A stretch of DNA of 64,000 nt from NCBI RefSeq assembly GCF_004791585.1, contig NZ_SRUU01000015.1, positions 97,541 to 161,540 on the forward strand. Direction: 5' to 3'. Shown here piece after piece: positions 52,866 through 61,536 of the stretch. Position 1 is the stretch's first letter. Every line of letters begins with the position of its first letter. A program made the translations under genes and the position numbers. The DNA is from Mesorhizobium sp. M1C.F.Ca.ET.210.01.1.1. GTDB lineage: Bacteria; Pseudomonadota; Alphaproteobacteria; Rhizobiales; Rhizobiaceae. Under the pieces are notes generated by a model that was not told where the DNA came from, searched no databases, and worked only from the letters and a program-made list of their open reading frames with translations.

Positions 52866-55800
52866 TCTGCTGCCTCCTTGGGAGCATCGGCTTGCAGGGG
52901 TTCCTCGAGCCAGTCGACGGCCGCCATCTTGCGGACGACGATGAACTCGTCGCGGTTGGAGCCTACGGTTCCGTAGTAGTTGAAGCCGTAGGACTGCTGG
53001 ACATAGCCGCCGATCATGTGCGTCGGCTTGAGCACGGTGCGCGTCACCGAATTGTGGATGCCGCCGCGGTTGCCGGTCAGTTCGGAGCCGGGCGTGTTCA
53101 CGATCTTCTCCTGGGCGTGATACATCAGCATCATGCCCTGCTTCACGCGCTGGGAGACGACGGCGCGGGCCGTGAGCGCTCCATTGGCGTTGAAGACCTC
53201 GACCCAGTCGTTGTCCACAATGTCCGCGGCCTTGGCATCGGTCTCGGAAATCCACACCACCGGACCGCCGCGATTGAGCGTCAGCATCAGGAGATTGTCC
53301 GTATAGGTAGAGTGGATGCCCCATTTCTGGTGGGGCGTGATGAAGTTGAGGACAATCTCCTTGTTGCCGTTGGACCTGAGCCCCTTGACGGCGGAAATCG
53401 TCTTGAGGTCGACAGGCGGCTTCCACGTGACGAAGCCTTCGCCGAAGGCCCGCATCCACAAATGGTCCTGATAGAGCTGCTGGCGCCCGGTCAGCGTGCG
53501 CCACGGGATCAGTTCGTGGACGTTCGTATAGCCGGCGTTGTAGCAGACCTTCTCGCTCTCGATGCCGGACCAGGTCGGCGAGGAGATGATCTTGCGCGGC
53601 TGGGCCTGAACGTCGCGGAAGCGGATCTTCTCGTCCTCCTTCGGGATGGCGAGATGGGCATGGTCGCGGCCGGTCGCCTTGGCGAGCGCCTCCCAGGCCT
53701 TCACCGCGACCTCGCCGTTGGTTTCGGGCGCGAGCATCAGGATCACTTCGGTCGCGTCGATATCCGTCTCGATCTTCGGCAGGCCCTTGGCGGAGCCGGC
53801 GGGCTGGACGCCGTTGAGAGCGCCGAGTGCCTCGACTTCATGCGCCGTCTTCCAGCTGATGCCCTTGCCGCCGTTACCGACCTCGGTCATCAGCGGGCCA
53901 AGCGCGGTAAAGCGGGCATAGAGGTTCGGATAGTCGCGCGTGACGACCGTCACCGCCGGCATCGTCTTGCCTGGGATCGGTTCGATCTCGCCGCGCTTCC
54001 AGTCGGCGACATCGAAAGGCTGGGCGATCTCGCCGGGCGTGTCGTGCTGGATGGGGGTGAGGACAACGTCCTTCTCCACGCCCAGCACCTCCGGCGCGAC
54101 CTCGGAAAAGGTCTTGGCAAGGCCCTTGTAGATATCCCAGTCCGAGCGCGCCTCCCAGGCAGGGTCCACCGCCGCCGACAGCGGATGGATGAAGGGATGC
54201 ATGTCGGAAGTGTTGAGATCGTTCTTCTCATACCAGGTCGCTGTCGGCAGCACGACGTCGGAGTAGACGCACGTCGTCGACATACGGAAGTCGAGCGTCA
54301 CCAGAAGATCGAGCTTTCCTTGCGGCGCCTCGTCGTGCCAGGCGACCTCCTTGTTGCGCACCTTGCCTTCGGCGCCGAGATCCTTGCCCATGACGCCGTG
54401 TGTGGTGCCGAGCAGGTGCTTCAGGAAGTATTCGTGTCCCTTGCCGGAGGACCCGAGGATGTTGGAGCGCCACACGAACATGTTGCGCGGCCAGTTGGCC
54501 GGATCGTCGGGGTCCTCGCATGCAAGGTCGAGTTCACCGGACTTCAGTGCGCTCGCCACATAATCCTTGACCTCGAGGCCGGCCGCAGAAGCGCGCTTGG
54601 CGATGTCGAGCGGATTCTGCTTCAACTGCGGCGCGGAAGGCAGCCAGCCCATGCGTTCGGCGCGAACGTTGTAGTCGATGAAACTCTGGTTCCAGTCCCC
54701 TTCGGGCGCGGTCGGCGACAGGATCTCCGCTGCCGTCAGGGTCTCGTACCGCCATTGATCCGTGTGCGCGTAGAAGAAGGATGTCGAGTTCTGGTGGCGC
54801 GGGGGGCGCGCCCAGTCGAGCGCGAAGGCGAGCGGCGTCCAGCCCGTCTGCGGCCGCAGCTTTTCCTGGCCGACATAATGCGACCAACCGCCGCCCGATT
54901 GGCCGATGGCACCGCAGAACACCAGGAGGTTGATGATCCCCCGGTAGTTCATGTCCATGTGGTACCAGTGGTTGAGACCGGCGCCCAGGATAACCATCGA
55001 GCGCCCGTTGGTCTTTTCTGCATTGGTGGCGAACTCGCGCGCCACGGTGACGATGGCGTCGCGCTTCACCCCGGTGATGCGCTCGGCCCAGGCCGGTGTG
55101 AACGGCACGTCCTCGTCGTAGGAAGAGGCGACGTTGGCGCCGCCAAAGCCGCGGTCGAGGCCGTAGTTGGCCATGAGCAGGTCGTAGACCGTCGCGACCT
55201 TCACCGGCCCGTCGACGGTCTTGATCGTGCGGACCGGGATGTTGCGGGTCAGGACCTCGCCGTGCGAGGTGGCCACGAAATGCTCCGACGCCCGGCCGCC
55301 GAAATAGGGAAAGTCGACGGCCGCGATATCGGCTCCGTCGCCGGCAAGGGTGAGCTTCAGCCGAACGTCCCGCCCCTTGCCGTCCTTTTCCTCGAGGTTC
55401 CACTTGCCTTGCTCGCCCCAGCGATAGCCAGCCGATCCGAGAGGCGCTATCAACGCGTCCGTCGCCTCGTCGATGGCGACCGTCTTCCATTGCGGATTGT
55501 TCTTCTCGCCGAACGCTCCCCTGATCTCGGACGCGCGAAGCAGGCGCTCGGGAACGAGCCGGCCGTCGCGCTCCGCAAGCCGCACCAGGAAGGGCATGTC
55601 GGTGTAGCGCCGGGCGTAGTCGTCGAAATACGAGACCGTGCGGTCGAGGTGGTATTCGCGCAGGATCACGTGGCCCATGGCGAGCGCCAGCGCGGCGTCG
55701 GTTCCCTGCTTGGGATTCAACCAGATATCGGCGAACTTCGTTGCTTCGGCATAATCCGGCGAGACGACCGCGCTCTTGGTGCCCTTGTAGCGGACCTCGG

Positions 55801-56602
55801 TGTAGAAATGCGCGTCGGGCGTGCGCGTCTGCGGCACGTTGGAACCCCAGACGATGATGAAGCCGGCATTGTACCAGTCGGCGCTTTCGGGAACGTCGGT
55901 TTGCTCGCCCCAGGTCTGCGGGCTCGCCGGCGGCAGGTCGCAATACCAGTCGTAGAAGGACATGCACACGCCGCCCATCAGCGACAGATAGCGCGAGCCA
56001 GCCGCGTAGGAGACCATCGACATGGCCGGGATCGGCGAGAAGCCGATGACGCGGTCGGGACCGTGGGTCTTCACCGTATGGGCATTGGCTGCCGCGATGA
56101 GCTCGTTCACCTCGTCCCAGGTAGCGCGCACGAAGCCGCCATGGCCGCGGATCGAGATGTAGGACTGGCGCTTGTTCGCGTCCTCGACGATCGAGCCCCA
56201 GGCCGCAACGGGCGGCATCTTGGCGCGGGCGGCCCGCCACAGCTTCAACAGCCGGCCGCGGATCATCGGGTATTTCACCCGTGCGCCGGAATAGAGATAC
56301 CAGCTGTAAGAGGCGCCGCGCGCGCAGCCGCGAGGCTCGTGGTTGGGCAGATCGGGCCGCGTGCGCGGATAGTCGGTCTGCTGTGTCTCCCAGGTGACGA
56401 TGCCGCCCTTGACGTAGATCTTCCACGAGCAGGAGCCGGTGCAGTTCACGCCATGGGTGGAGCGCACGATCTTGTCGTGCTGCCAGCGCTTGCGGTAGCC
56501 GTCTTCCCAGGAGCGATCCTCATTGGTCACGATCCCGTGGCCGTCGGAGAAACTGTCGACGGTCTTGCGGAAGAAGGTTAGCCGGTCGAGAAAATGCGAC
56601 AT
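52862..56602 (-). CDS. narG: Respiratory nitrate reductase alpha subunit (molybdenum bis-MGD)
   Basis: 1246 residues from ATG 56602, 14 bases after narK; the usual NarG length. It reduces nitrate to nitrite in the cytoplasm. The N-terminal cluster motif has His50 with Cys54, Cys58 and Cys93 (HGVNCTGSC, then RGCARGAS), the FS0 site of NarG. The molybdenum ligand region SFYDWYCDLPPASPQTW is intact. LRDxxFRxxx-type membrane-anchoring starts are replaced by MSHFLDRLTFFRKTV. The C-terminus (MIGGYVQQSYGFNYYGTVGSNRDE) is also typical. A long antisense frame here is an artefact of GC-rich coding. Confidence 0.98.
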   Translation of the reverse strand: MSHFLDRLTFFRKTVDSFSDGHGIVTNEDRSWEDGYRKRWQHDKIVRSTHGVNCTGSCSWKIYVKGGIVTWETQQTDYPRTRPDLPNHEPRGCARGASYSWYLYSGARVKYPMIRGRLLKLWRAARAKMPPVAAWGSIVEDANKRQSYISIRGHGGFVRATWDEVNELIAAANAHTVKTHGPDRVIGFSPIPAMSMVSYAAGSRYLSLMGGVCMSFYDWYCDLPPASPQTWGEQTDVPESADWYNAGFIIVWGSNVPQTRTPDAHFYTEVRYKGTKSAVVSPDYAEATKFADIWLNPKQGTDAALALAMGHVILREYHLDRTVSYFDDYARRYTDMPFLVRLAERDGRLVPERLLRASEIRGAFGEKNNPQWKTVAIDEATDALIAPLGSAGYRWGEQGKWNLEEKDGKGRDVRLKLTLAGDGADIAAVDFPYFGGRASEHFVATSHGEVLTRNIPVRTIKTVDGPVKVATVYDLLMANYGLDRGFGGANVASSYDEDVPFTPAWAERITGVKRDAIVTVAREFATNAEKTNGRSMVILGAGLNHWYHMDMNYRGIINLLVFCGAIGQSGGGWSHYVGQEKLRPQTGWTPLAFALDWARPPRHQNSTSFFYAHTDQWRYETLTAAEILSPTAPEGDWNQSFIDYNVRAERMGWLPSAPQLKQNPLDIAKRASAAGLEVKDYVASALKSGELDLACEDPDDPANWPRNMFVWRSNILGSSGKGHEYFLKHLLGTTHGVMGKDLGAEGKVRNKEVAWHDEAPQGKLDLLVTLDFRMSTTCVYSDVVLPTATWYEKNDLNTSDMHPFIHPLSAAVDPAWEARSDWDIYKGLAKTFSEVAPEVLGVEKDVVLTPIQHDTPGEIAQPFDVADWKRGEIEPIPGKTMPAVTVVTRDYPNLYARFTALGPLMTEVGNGGKGISWKTAHEVEALGALNGVQPAGSAKGLPKIETDIDATEVILMLAPETNGEVAVKAWEALAKATGRDHAHLAIPKEDEKIRFRDVQAQPRKIISSPTWSGIESEKVCYNAGYTNVHELIPWRTLTGRQQLYQDHLWMRAFGEGFVTWKPPVDLKTISAVKGLRSNGNKEIVLNFITPHQKWGIHSTYTDNLLMLTLNRGGPVVWISETDAKAADIVDNDWVEVFNANGALTARAVVSQRVKQGMMLMYHAQEKIVNTPGSELTGNRGGIHNSVTRTVLKPTHMIGGYVQQSYGFNYYGTVGSNRDEFIVVRKMAAVDWLEEPLQADAPKEAAE

Positions 56603-56616
56603 TGCTTTGTCCCTGG

Positions 56617-59358
56617 TTATTCGGCCGCGGCCGGATGGGCGGGCGCGCCGCGCTTGGCGCGCTCGATGTCGTGGAGAAGGCCGCCCTTGCGGGAGTAGAC
56701 ACCCCAGGTGATGGCCAGGCAGCTCACGTAGAACAGCAGGAACCCCAACAACGCGGCGTTCGGCGCGCCCGTGAGGGCGATGGAGGTGCCGTAGCTCTTC
56801 GGGATGAAGAACGCCCCGAAGGCCGCGATCGCCGAGGTGAAGCCGGTGATGGCCGCGGACTCCTTCTCCGCCTGCTGGCGACGCGCTTCCGCGTTGGCTT
56901 TCGGCAACAAGCGGCCCATCTCCTTGGCCATGATCACCGGGATCATCTGGAACGTGGAGGCGTTGCCGACACCGGTGGCGAAGAACAGGAGCAGGAAGGA
57001 AACGAAGAAGCCCATGAACGCGCCCGGCTGGTCCTTGATGCCGATGAACCACAAGACACCCGCAACGCCCGCGATCATCAGCACGAAGGCCCAGAAGGTG
57101 ACCCGCGCGCCGCCATATTTGTCCGCCAGCCAGCCGGAACCCGAGCGCGAGAGGGCGCCGACGAGCGGGCCGAGGAAGGCGTACTGGAGCGCGTTGACAT
57201 CCGGAAACAGCATCTTCGTGAGCAGCGGGAAGCCGGCCGAATAGCCGATGAAGGATCCGAAAGTGCCCGTGTAAAGCCAGCACATGATCCAGTTGTGACG
57301 GCGCTGGAAGATCACGGCCTGCTCGCTGAAGGATGCCTTGGCCGAAGCGATGTCGTTCATGCCGAACCAGGCGGCAAAAGCCGAGAGCGCGATGAAGGGC
57401 ACGAAAACGAAGCCGGCATTCTGCAGCCAGAGCGGCGCATCGCCGGTCGGTCCCTTGACCATGGCCGGATCGCCGCCGAGCCAGCCGAAGATCCCGGTGG
57501 TGATCGCCAGCGGCACGACGAACTGGACGACGCTGACGCCGAGATTGCCGAGGCCGGCGTTGAGCGCCAGCGCGTTCCCCTTCTCCGCCTTCGGGAAGAA
57601 GAAGGAGATGTTGGCCATCGACGAGGCGAAGTTGCCGCCGCCGAAGCCGCAGAGCAGCGCCAGTATCAACAGCACGGCGTAGGGTGTGTCGGGGTTCTGC
57701 ACCGCATAGCCGATGCCGACCGCCGGTATGATGAGCGACCAGGTCGTAAGCGTCGTCCAGAGCCTGCCGCCGAAGATCGGCACCATGAAGGAATAGAAGA
57801 TGCGCAGCGTCGCCCCGGAGATGCCAGGCAAAGCGGCGAGCCAGAAGAGCTGATCCGTGGTGAAGGTGAAGCCGACGAGCGGAAGCTTGGCGACGACGAC
57901 CGACCACACCTGCCAGATGGCGAAGGAAAGCAGCAGCGCCGGGATCGATAGCCACAGATTGCGCTTGGCGATGCGGCGGCCGGTTTCAGCCCAGAAGGTC
58001 TTATCCTCCGGACGCCAGTCGGTAAGGGCATCGTCCTTTCGGACCCTCGCCACAGGCGCGGGCATATCCTGCATCTCGGGGAAAGGCGGGAGCTTGGCGA
58101 GAGCCTCGCCAACGGTTCCGCGTTCCATCTGGCGGATGGCCATATGCATCCACAGCAGAGCGCCGGAGACCAGCAGGAAGAGCGCCATGAAGCAGCTCGT
58201 CCAGAGGCCGGTCAGGTCAAGCAGCAGGCCGAACAGGATCGGCAGCACGAAACCGCCGAGGCCGCCGATCATGCCCACAAGTCCGCCGACCGAACCGACA
58301 TGGTCGGGATAGTAGACCGGGATGTGCTTGTAGACGGCCGCCTTGCCGAGTGCCATGAAGAAGCCAAGCACGAAGATCGTGACGATGAAGCCGAAAAGGC
58401 CCATTTCGATGTGGAAGGAGGTCGTCGTGCCGTTGACGCCGTGAACAAGATAGTCGGTCGGCGGATAGGACAGGACGAAGGTCGCGGCGACCGAAACCAG
58501 GAAGGTCCAGTAGAGCACGCGGCGGGCGCCAAAACTGTCCGAAAGGTGTCCGCCATAGGCGCGAAACAGGCTCGCCGGCACCGAGAAAAAGGCTGCGATC
58601 ATGCCGGCCGTCTTGATGTCGAGGCCGTAGACATTGATGAGATATTGCGGCAGCCAGAGCGCGAGCGCGACAAAGGCGCCGAACACGAAGAAATAGTAGA
58701 GCGCGAAACGCCAGATCTGCACGTTCTTCAGAGGCTCGAGCTCGAGCCAGGCGCTTTTCGGCTTGATGCCGGAGCGCCGGCGTTCGGCGATGACCGGGTC
58801 GTCGTCCGTCGCGAGCCAGAAGATGACGGCCATGACGACGAGGGCCGCGGCCCAGACCTGCGCCACCGCCTGCCATCCGAAAGCGACGAGCACGAACGGG
58901 GCGAGAAATTTGGTGACTGCGGCACCGACATTGCCCGCGCCAAAGATGCCGAGCGCCGTACCTTGTCTTTCCGGCGGAAACCAGCGCGAGACATAGGCGA
59001 CGCCAACTGAAAAGGAGCCGCCGGCGATGCCGACGCCGAGGGCCGCGACCAGCATCTGCGGATAGGTGTGAGCATAGGTCAACAGGAACGTCGCGGCCGC
59101 GGCTGCGAGCATGTTCACAGTAAAGACGATCCGGCCGCCGTAGCGATCCGTCCAGATGCCAAGCGCGACCCTGAGCAGGGAACCCGTCAGGATCGGCGTG
59201 CCGACAAGCAGGCCGAACTGCGTCTCGCTGAGGCCGAGGTCCTGGCGGATACGAATGCCGATGATGGAGAAAATGGTCCAGACCGCGAAGCAGACCGTGA
59301 ATGCGGCCGTGCTTGCACCCAGGATTTGACCAGACTTAGCATTGACGGTGGTTTCCAT
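56617..59358 (-). CDS. narK: Fused nitrate/nitrite transporter (NarK1-NarK2)
   Basis: 913 residues, twice the size of a single MFS transporter. The first half (about 1-420) begins FTVCFAVWTIFSIIGIRIRQ and the second (about 475-900) begins SIPALLLSFAIWQVWSVVVA. Each has twelve predicted helices and the nitrate signature type (GIAGGSFSVGVAYVSRWFPP and GFGGGNFASSMANISFFFPK). In Paracoccus the analogous fusion joins a nitrate/proton symporter to a nitrate/nitrite exchanger; by analogy the same division applies here. It is the first gene of the operon, 86 bases from an FNR-type box. Confidence 0.95.
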   Translation of the reverse strand: METTVNAKSGQILGASTAAFTVCFAVWTIFSIIGIRIRQDLGLSETQFGLLVGTPILTGSLLRVALGIWTDRYGGRIVFTVNMLAAAAATFLLTYAHTYPQMLVAALGVGIAGGSFSVGVAYVSRWFPPERQGTALGIFGAGNVGAAVTKFLAPFVLVAFGWQAVAQVWAAALVVMAVIFWLATDDDPVIAERRRSGIKPKSAWLELEPLKNVQIWRFALYYFFVFGAFVALALWLPQYLINVYGLDIKTAGMIAAFFSVPASLFRAYGGHLSDSFGARRVLYWTFLVSVAATFVLSYPPTDYLVHGVNGTTTSFHIEMGLFGFIVTIFVLGFFMALGKAAVYKHIPVYYPDHVGSVGGLVGMIGGLGGFVLPILFGLLLDLTGLWTSCFMALFLLVSGALLWMHMAIRQMERGTVGEALAKLPPFPEMQDMPAPVARVRKDDALTDWRPEDKTFWAETGRRIAKRNLWLSIPALLLSFAIWQVWSVVVAKLPLVGFTFTTDQLFWLAALPGISGATLRIFYSFMVPIFGGRLWTTLTTWSLIIPAVGIGYAVQNPDTPYAVLLILALLCGFGGGNFASSMANISFFFPKAEKGNALALNAGLGNLGVSVVQFVVPLAITTGIFGWLGGDPAMVKGPTGDAPLWLQNAGFVFVPFIALSAFAAWFGMNDIASAKASFSEQAVIFQRRHNWIMCWLYTGTFGSFIGYSAGFPLLTKMLFPDVNALQYAFLGPLVGALSRSGSGWLADKYGGARVTFWAFVLMIAGVAGVLWFIGIKDQPGAFMGFFVSFLLLFFATGVGNASTFQMIPVIMAKEMGRLLPKANAEARRQQAEKESAAITGFTSAIAAFGAFFIPKSYGTSIALTGAPNAALLGFLLFYVSCLAITWGVYSRKGGLLHDIERAKRGAPAHPAAAE

Positions 59359-59444
59359 CGTCGGCAGCCCCTTCGACAGTTGGCCTCAAGGATCGGACTC
59401 TCGCCCTTTCAAGGCCAAGATGGCTAAGCCGGCGCGATGAGACA

Positions 59445-59458
59445 TTGATCCAAATCAA
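59445..59458. promoter_or_regulatory. Perfect FNR/NarR-type box TTGATCCAAATCAA
   Basis: An exact TTGAT-N4-ATCAA match between the diverging narK operon and the Crp/Fnr gene. For narK, a box centre at 59451.5 would place a start site about 41 bases on, near 59410, and leave a leader of ~50 bases, as expected for a class II activator. The binder is probably an Fnr-type protein sensing low oxygen or nitrogen oxides, possibly the neighbour itself. Confidence 0.8.
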
Positions 59459-59526
59459 GGCTCGACGTGACATTTGTCACAAATGATGCGGAAGTGGTGG
59501 GAAAGCCCCAATTGGAGAAGAACATT

Positions 59527-60246
59527 TTGTTGGATGAAATGACGCATGAGGAGATGGCTCCGGACCAGTTGCCGCTGTTTCGGGGGCTACCCGCATCCCG
59601 CCGGACCGATCTGCTGCGAAGCGCCATGGTGCACAGCGTGCCGTCAGGCACGGTTTTGTTCGAGCAAGGCGACGTGCCGAACTTCCAACTGATCGTGCTG
59701 GCGGGATCCGCGCAATTGTTTGGACGGTCGGCCGAAGGCCGCGAAGTGTTGATCGAGGCTGTTCGAGCCCCGGATCTCATCATCCCCGCCGCCGTCGTGA
59801 CCGGAGCGCCCTATCTCATGCAGGCTCGTGTGCCCGAACCTTCGCGGTTCTTGTTGATACATGCGGCAGCGTTTCGCGCGGCCGTCGACGCGGATCCCTT
59901 GTTGGCGCATGCCGTGATCGGAAGCCTCGCGCAACAATTTCGACGCATGGTCCGGCAGATCAAGAACCTCAAATTGAGAACCGCGACCCAGCGTGTCGGC
60001 TGTTATATTCTGGCCCTGTCGAAGCGGCAGGGCACGCCGGACCGCGCCGTTCTGCCGTTCGAAAAGACGCTCATCGCCTCCGAGCTCGGCATAACGCGCG
60101 AGTCGTTTTCGCGCGCACTGTCGAGCTTGGGAAAGTCCGGCATCAGGGTCCATGGCCAGACGATCGCAATTCTCGATGCGCCCCGCCTTGCCGCCGAATG
60201 CACGCCTGACCCGCTTATCGACGGAGCGGAAAGCTCTGAGGTCTGA
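59527..60246 (+). CDS. Crp/Fnr-family regulator without Fe-S cysteines (NarR-like)
   Basis: About 239 residues. Start TTG 59527 follows GGAGAAG at six bases; ATG 59539 and GTG 59467 are alternatives, the latter too near the FNR box to be transcribed with it. The cyclic-nucleotide-like fold is seen (LPLFRGLPASRRTDLL, EQGDVPNFQLIVLAGSAQLF), then the HTH with ITRESFSRALSSL. Glu, Ser and Arg occupy the same positions as in Fnr (E-xx-S-R), predicting TTGAT recognition. There is no N-terminal Cys cluster, unlike Fnr or FnrN, so it resembles NarR/Dnr-type sensors. A palindrome at 59471-59485 lies in its leader. Confidence 0.88.
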   Translation: MLDEMTHEEMAPDQLPLFRGLPASRRTDLLRSAMVHSVPSGTVLFEQGDVPNFQLIVLAGSAQLFGRSAEGREVLIEAVRAPDLIIPAAVVTGAPYLMQARVPEPSRFLLIHAAAFRAAVDADPLLAHAVIGSLAQQFRRMVRQIKNLKLRTATQRVGCYILALSKRQGTPDRAVLPFEKTLIASELGITRESFSRALSSLGKSGIRVHGQTIAILDAPRLAAECTPDPLIDGAESSEV

Positions 60247-60593
60247 TCAATACCTTGGATCGCATGGCGCGGCCTCAGTTGGACGCCGGCGGCAGGGTAT
60301 CACCACCATCCGAAGCGGCATTGCAGCGCGAAGGCAATTGGCCTAGCGCCGCTCGGGCTCGGCAAGTCTTCAACCCTCCGGTGAAATCCGAGTACGCCGC
60401 ATGATGGCGCTGTCCCAGGCTGAAGCTGCCGACGCCTTGGGGCTGTCGAAGGCAGTATCGGAACGCCCCATGGCGCTGAACCAACGCCGCTTCCGCACCG
60501 CTCGGGCCCGTCACTGACAGCTGTCGAATGCGAGGAACTTTTGGTAACATGAGACAGAGGGCCATGCACCAACCTCAGGAAGGGAGGTCCGTC
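60247..60593. other. Intergenic region before the CBS protein gene
   Basis: About 350 bases. A short frame at 60401-60517 (MMALSQAEAADALGLSKA) looks like a helix-turn-helix fragment but is only 38 residues with no ribosome-binding site, and may be a remnant. GGAAGGGAGG before ATG 60594 serves the CBS gene. No RNA or operator is recognised. Confidence 0.35.
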
Positions 60594-61016
60594 ATGAAAG
60601 TCAAAGACGCAATGCATAAGGGTGTCGACTGGGTCAGCCCCGAAACCACCGTCACCGAACTGGCAAAATTGATGCGAGCCGAGGACATCGGTTCGATTCC
60701 CATCGGAGAGAACGACCGGCTGATCGGAATGGTGACCGATCGCGACATTGTCTGTAAAGGACTGGCGGAGGATGGTTTCGACAGCCGCACCGCGACGGCG
60801 CGCGATGTCATGACGACCGGCATTCACTGCTGCCGCGAAGACGACGATCTGGCCAAGGCCATGCGGCACATGGAGGAACTGAAAATCCGCAGGTTGCCGG
60901 TGATCAACAAGAAGATGCGGATGGTCGGCATCCTCAGCGTCGGCGACGTCGGTCAGTCGGCGCCGAGGGAACTTGTGCCCGAATACGTCAAGAGCGTTTC
61001 CGCCCATCACCACTGA
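60594..61016 (+). CDS. Two-CBS-domain protein
   Basis: 140 residues from ATG 60594, preceded by GGGAGG. Two CBS units are visible: VKDAMHKGVDWVSPETTVTE to IGMVTDRDIV, and ARDVMTTGIHCCREDDDLAK to MVGILSVGDV. Such stand-alone CBS pairs bind adenine nucleotides and control other proteins. The usual closing His-rich end (SAHHH) is also present. It lies downstream of the Crp/Fnr gene but has its own start signals, so co-transcription is uncertain. A terminator hairpin follows. Confidence 0.9.
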   Translation: MKVKDAMHKGVDWVSPETTVTELAKLMRAEDIGSIPIGENDRLIGMVTDRDIVCKGLAEDGFDSRTATARDVMTTGIHCCREDDDLAKAMRHMEELKIRRLPVINKKMRMVGILSVGDVGQSAPRELVPEYVKSVSAHHH

Positions 61017-61025
61017 GGGCGGCTC

Positions 61026-61054
61026 GCCCGGCGGATAGTCGATATCCGTCGGGC
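61026..61054 (+). terminator. Strong terminator hairpin after the CBS gene
   Basis: GCCCGGCGGATA (61026-61037) pairs with TATCCGTCGGGC (61043-61054) over twelve bases with one G-T pair and a five-base loop, ten bases after the CBS stop. It is followed by TTCG, with no long T-run. Confidence 0.65.
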
Positions 61055-61536
61055 TTCGCCCACGCTCTCGATTAAAGACCTCAACGGGCCACAGCGCGCC
61101 GGCAAAAGACCCTTTCAACAAACGAATTCCGTGACAGCACTGTTTGGCGGTATCCTCCTGCGCTACCCATTTCTACGCAATGTTGCGCTACGGCAACCGC
61201 CTGACGCGGCGAGGTTCCTTTCCGCGCTCAAGGGCGTCTTTGAACCTAGACATCACACCTAGCTGTCCTCCGATTTTGTCGGCGCATTAGGCCACCCGTC
61301 TCCCTACTGTAGAACGCGCGCAATCGGCGGACGTTGCGTTAGCGGGGCGTGCGGCTTTGCTGCCATAGCTTCTTTCGCTTCCTCCCTTTTTTGCGACAAT
61401 TGTCGCAAAAGGGCCTGTCCAAGGCTTGGGGCGCGTGCGGCGCCTTCCTGGCCAATGAGCCGGGGCTGTTTCAGTGTCCTGGTCAATTGTTAAAGCGCGT
61501 CGGAACCTTTTCTCCCTGGTGCACTTCTTGTGCATG
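61055..61536. other. Non-coding region between CBS and HdeD-like genes
   Basis: About 480 bases without a convincing gene; ORFs here are short and on the wrong strand for their composition. It contains the 22-base palindrome at 61389-61410 and should hold the promoter of the HdeD-like gene. No RNA gene is recognised. Confidence 0.45.
61389..61410. promoter_or_regulatory. Perfect 22-base palindrome (half TTTTGCGACAA)
   Basis: The half-site TTTTGCGACAA at 61389-61399 is followed without a gap by its exact complement, TTGTCGCAAAA. Flanking CCC and GGG extend the symmetry after a two-base bulge. It lies about 130 bases before the HdeD-like start. A dimeric repressor or activator site is likely. 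A Rho-independent terminator is also possible because of the T-runs, but the palindrome has no loop. Confidence 0.5.

Noticed and set aside
52892..56581. 1229-codon plus-strand frame across narG
   Set aside because: It is antisense to NarG. The length is explained by lack of stop codons opposite third-position G/C and there is no domain content.
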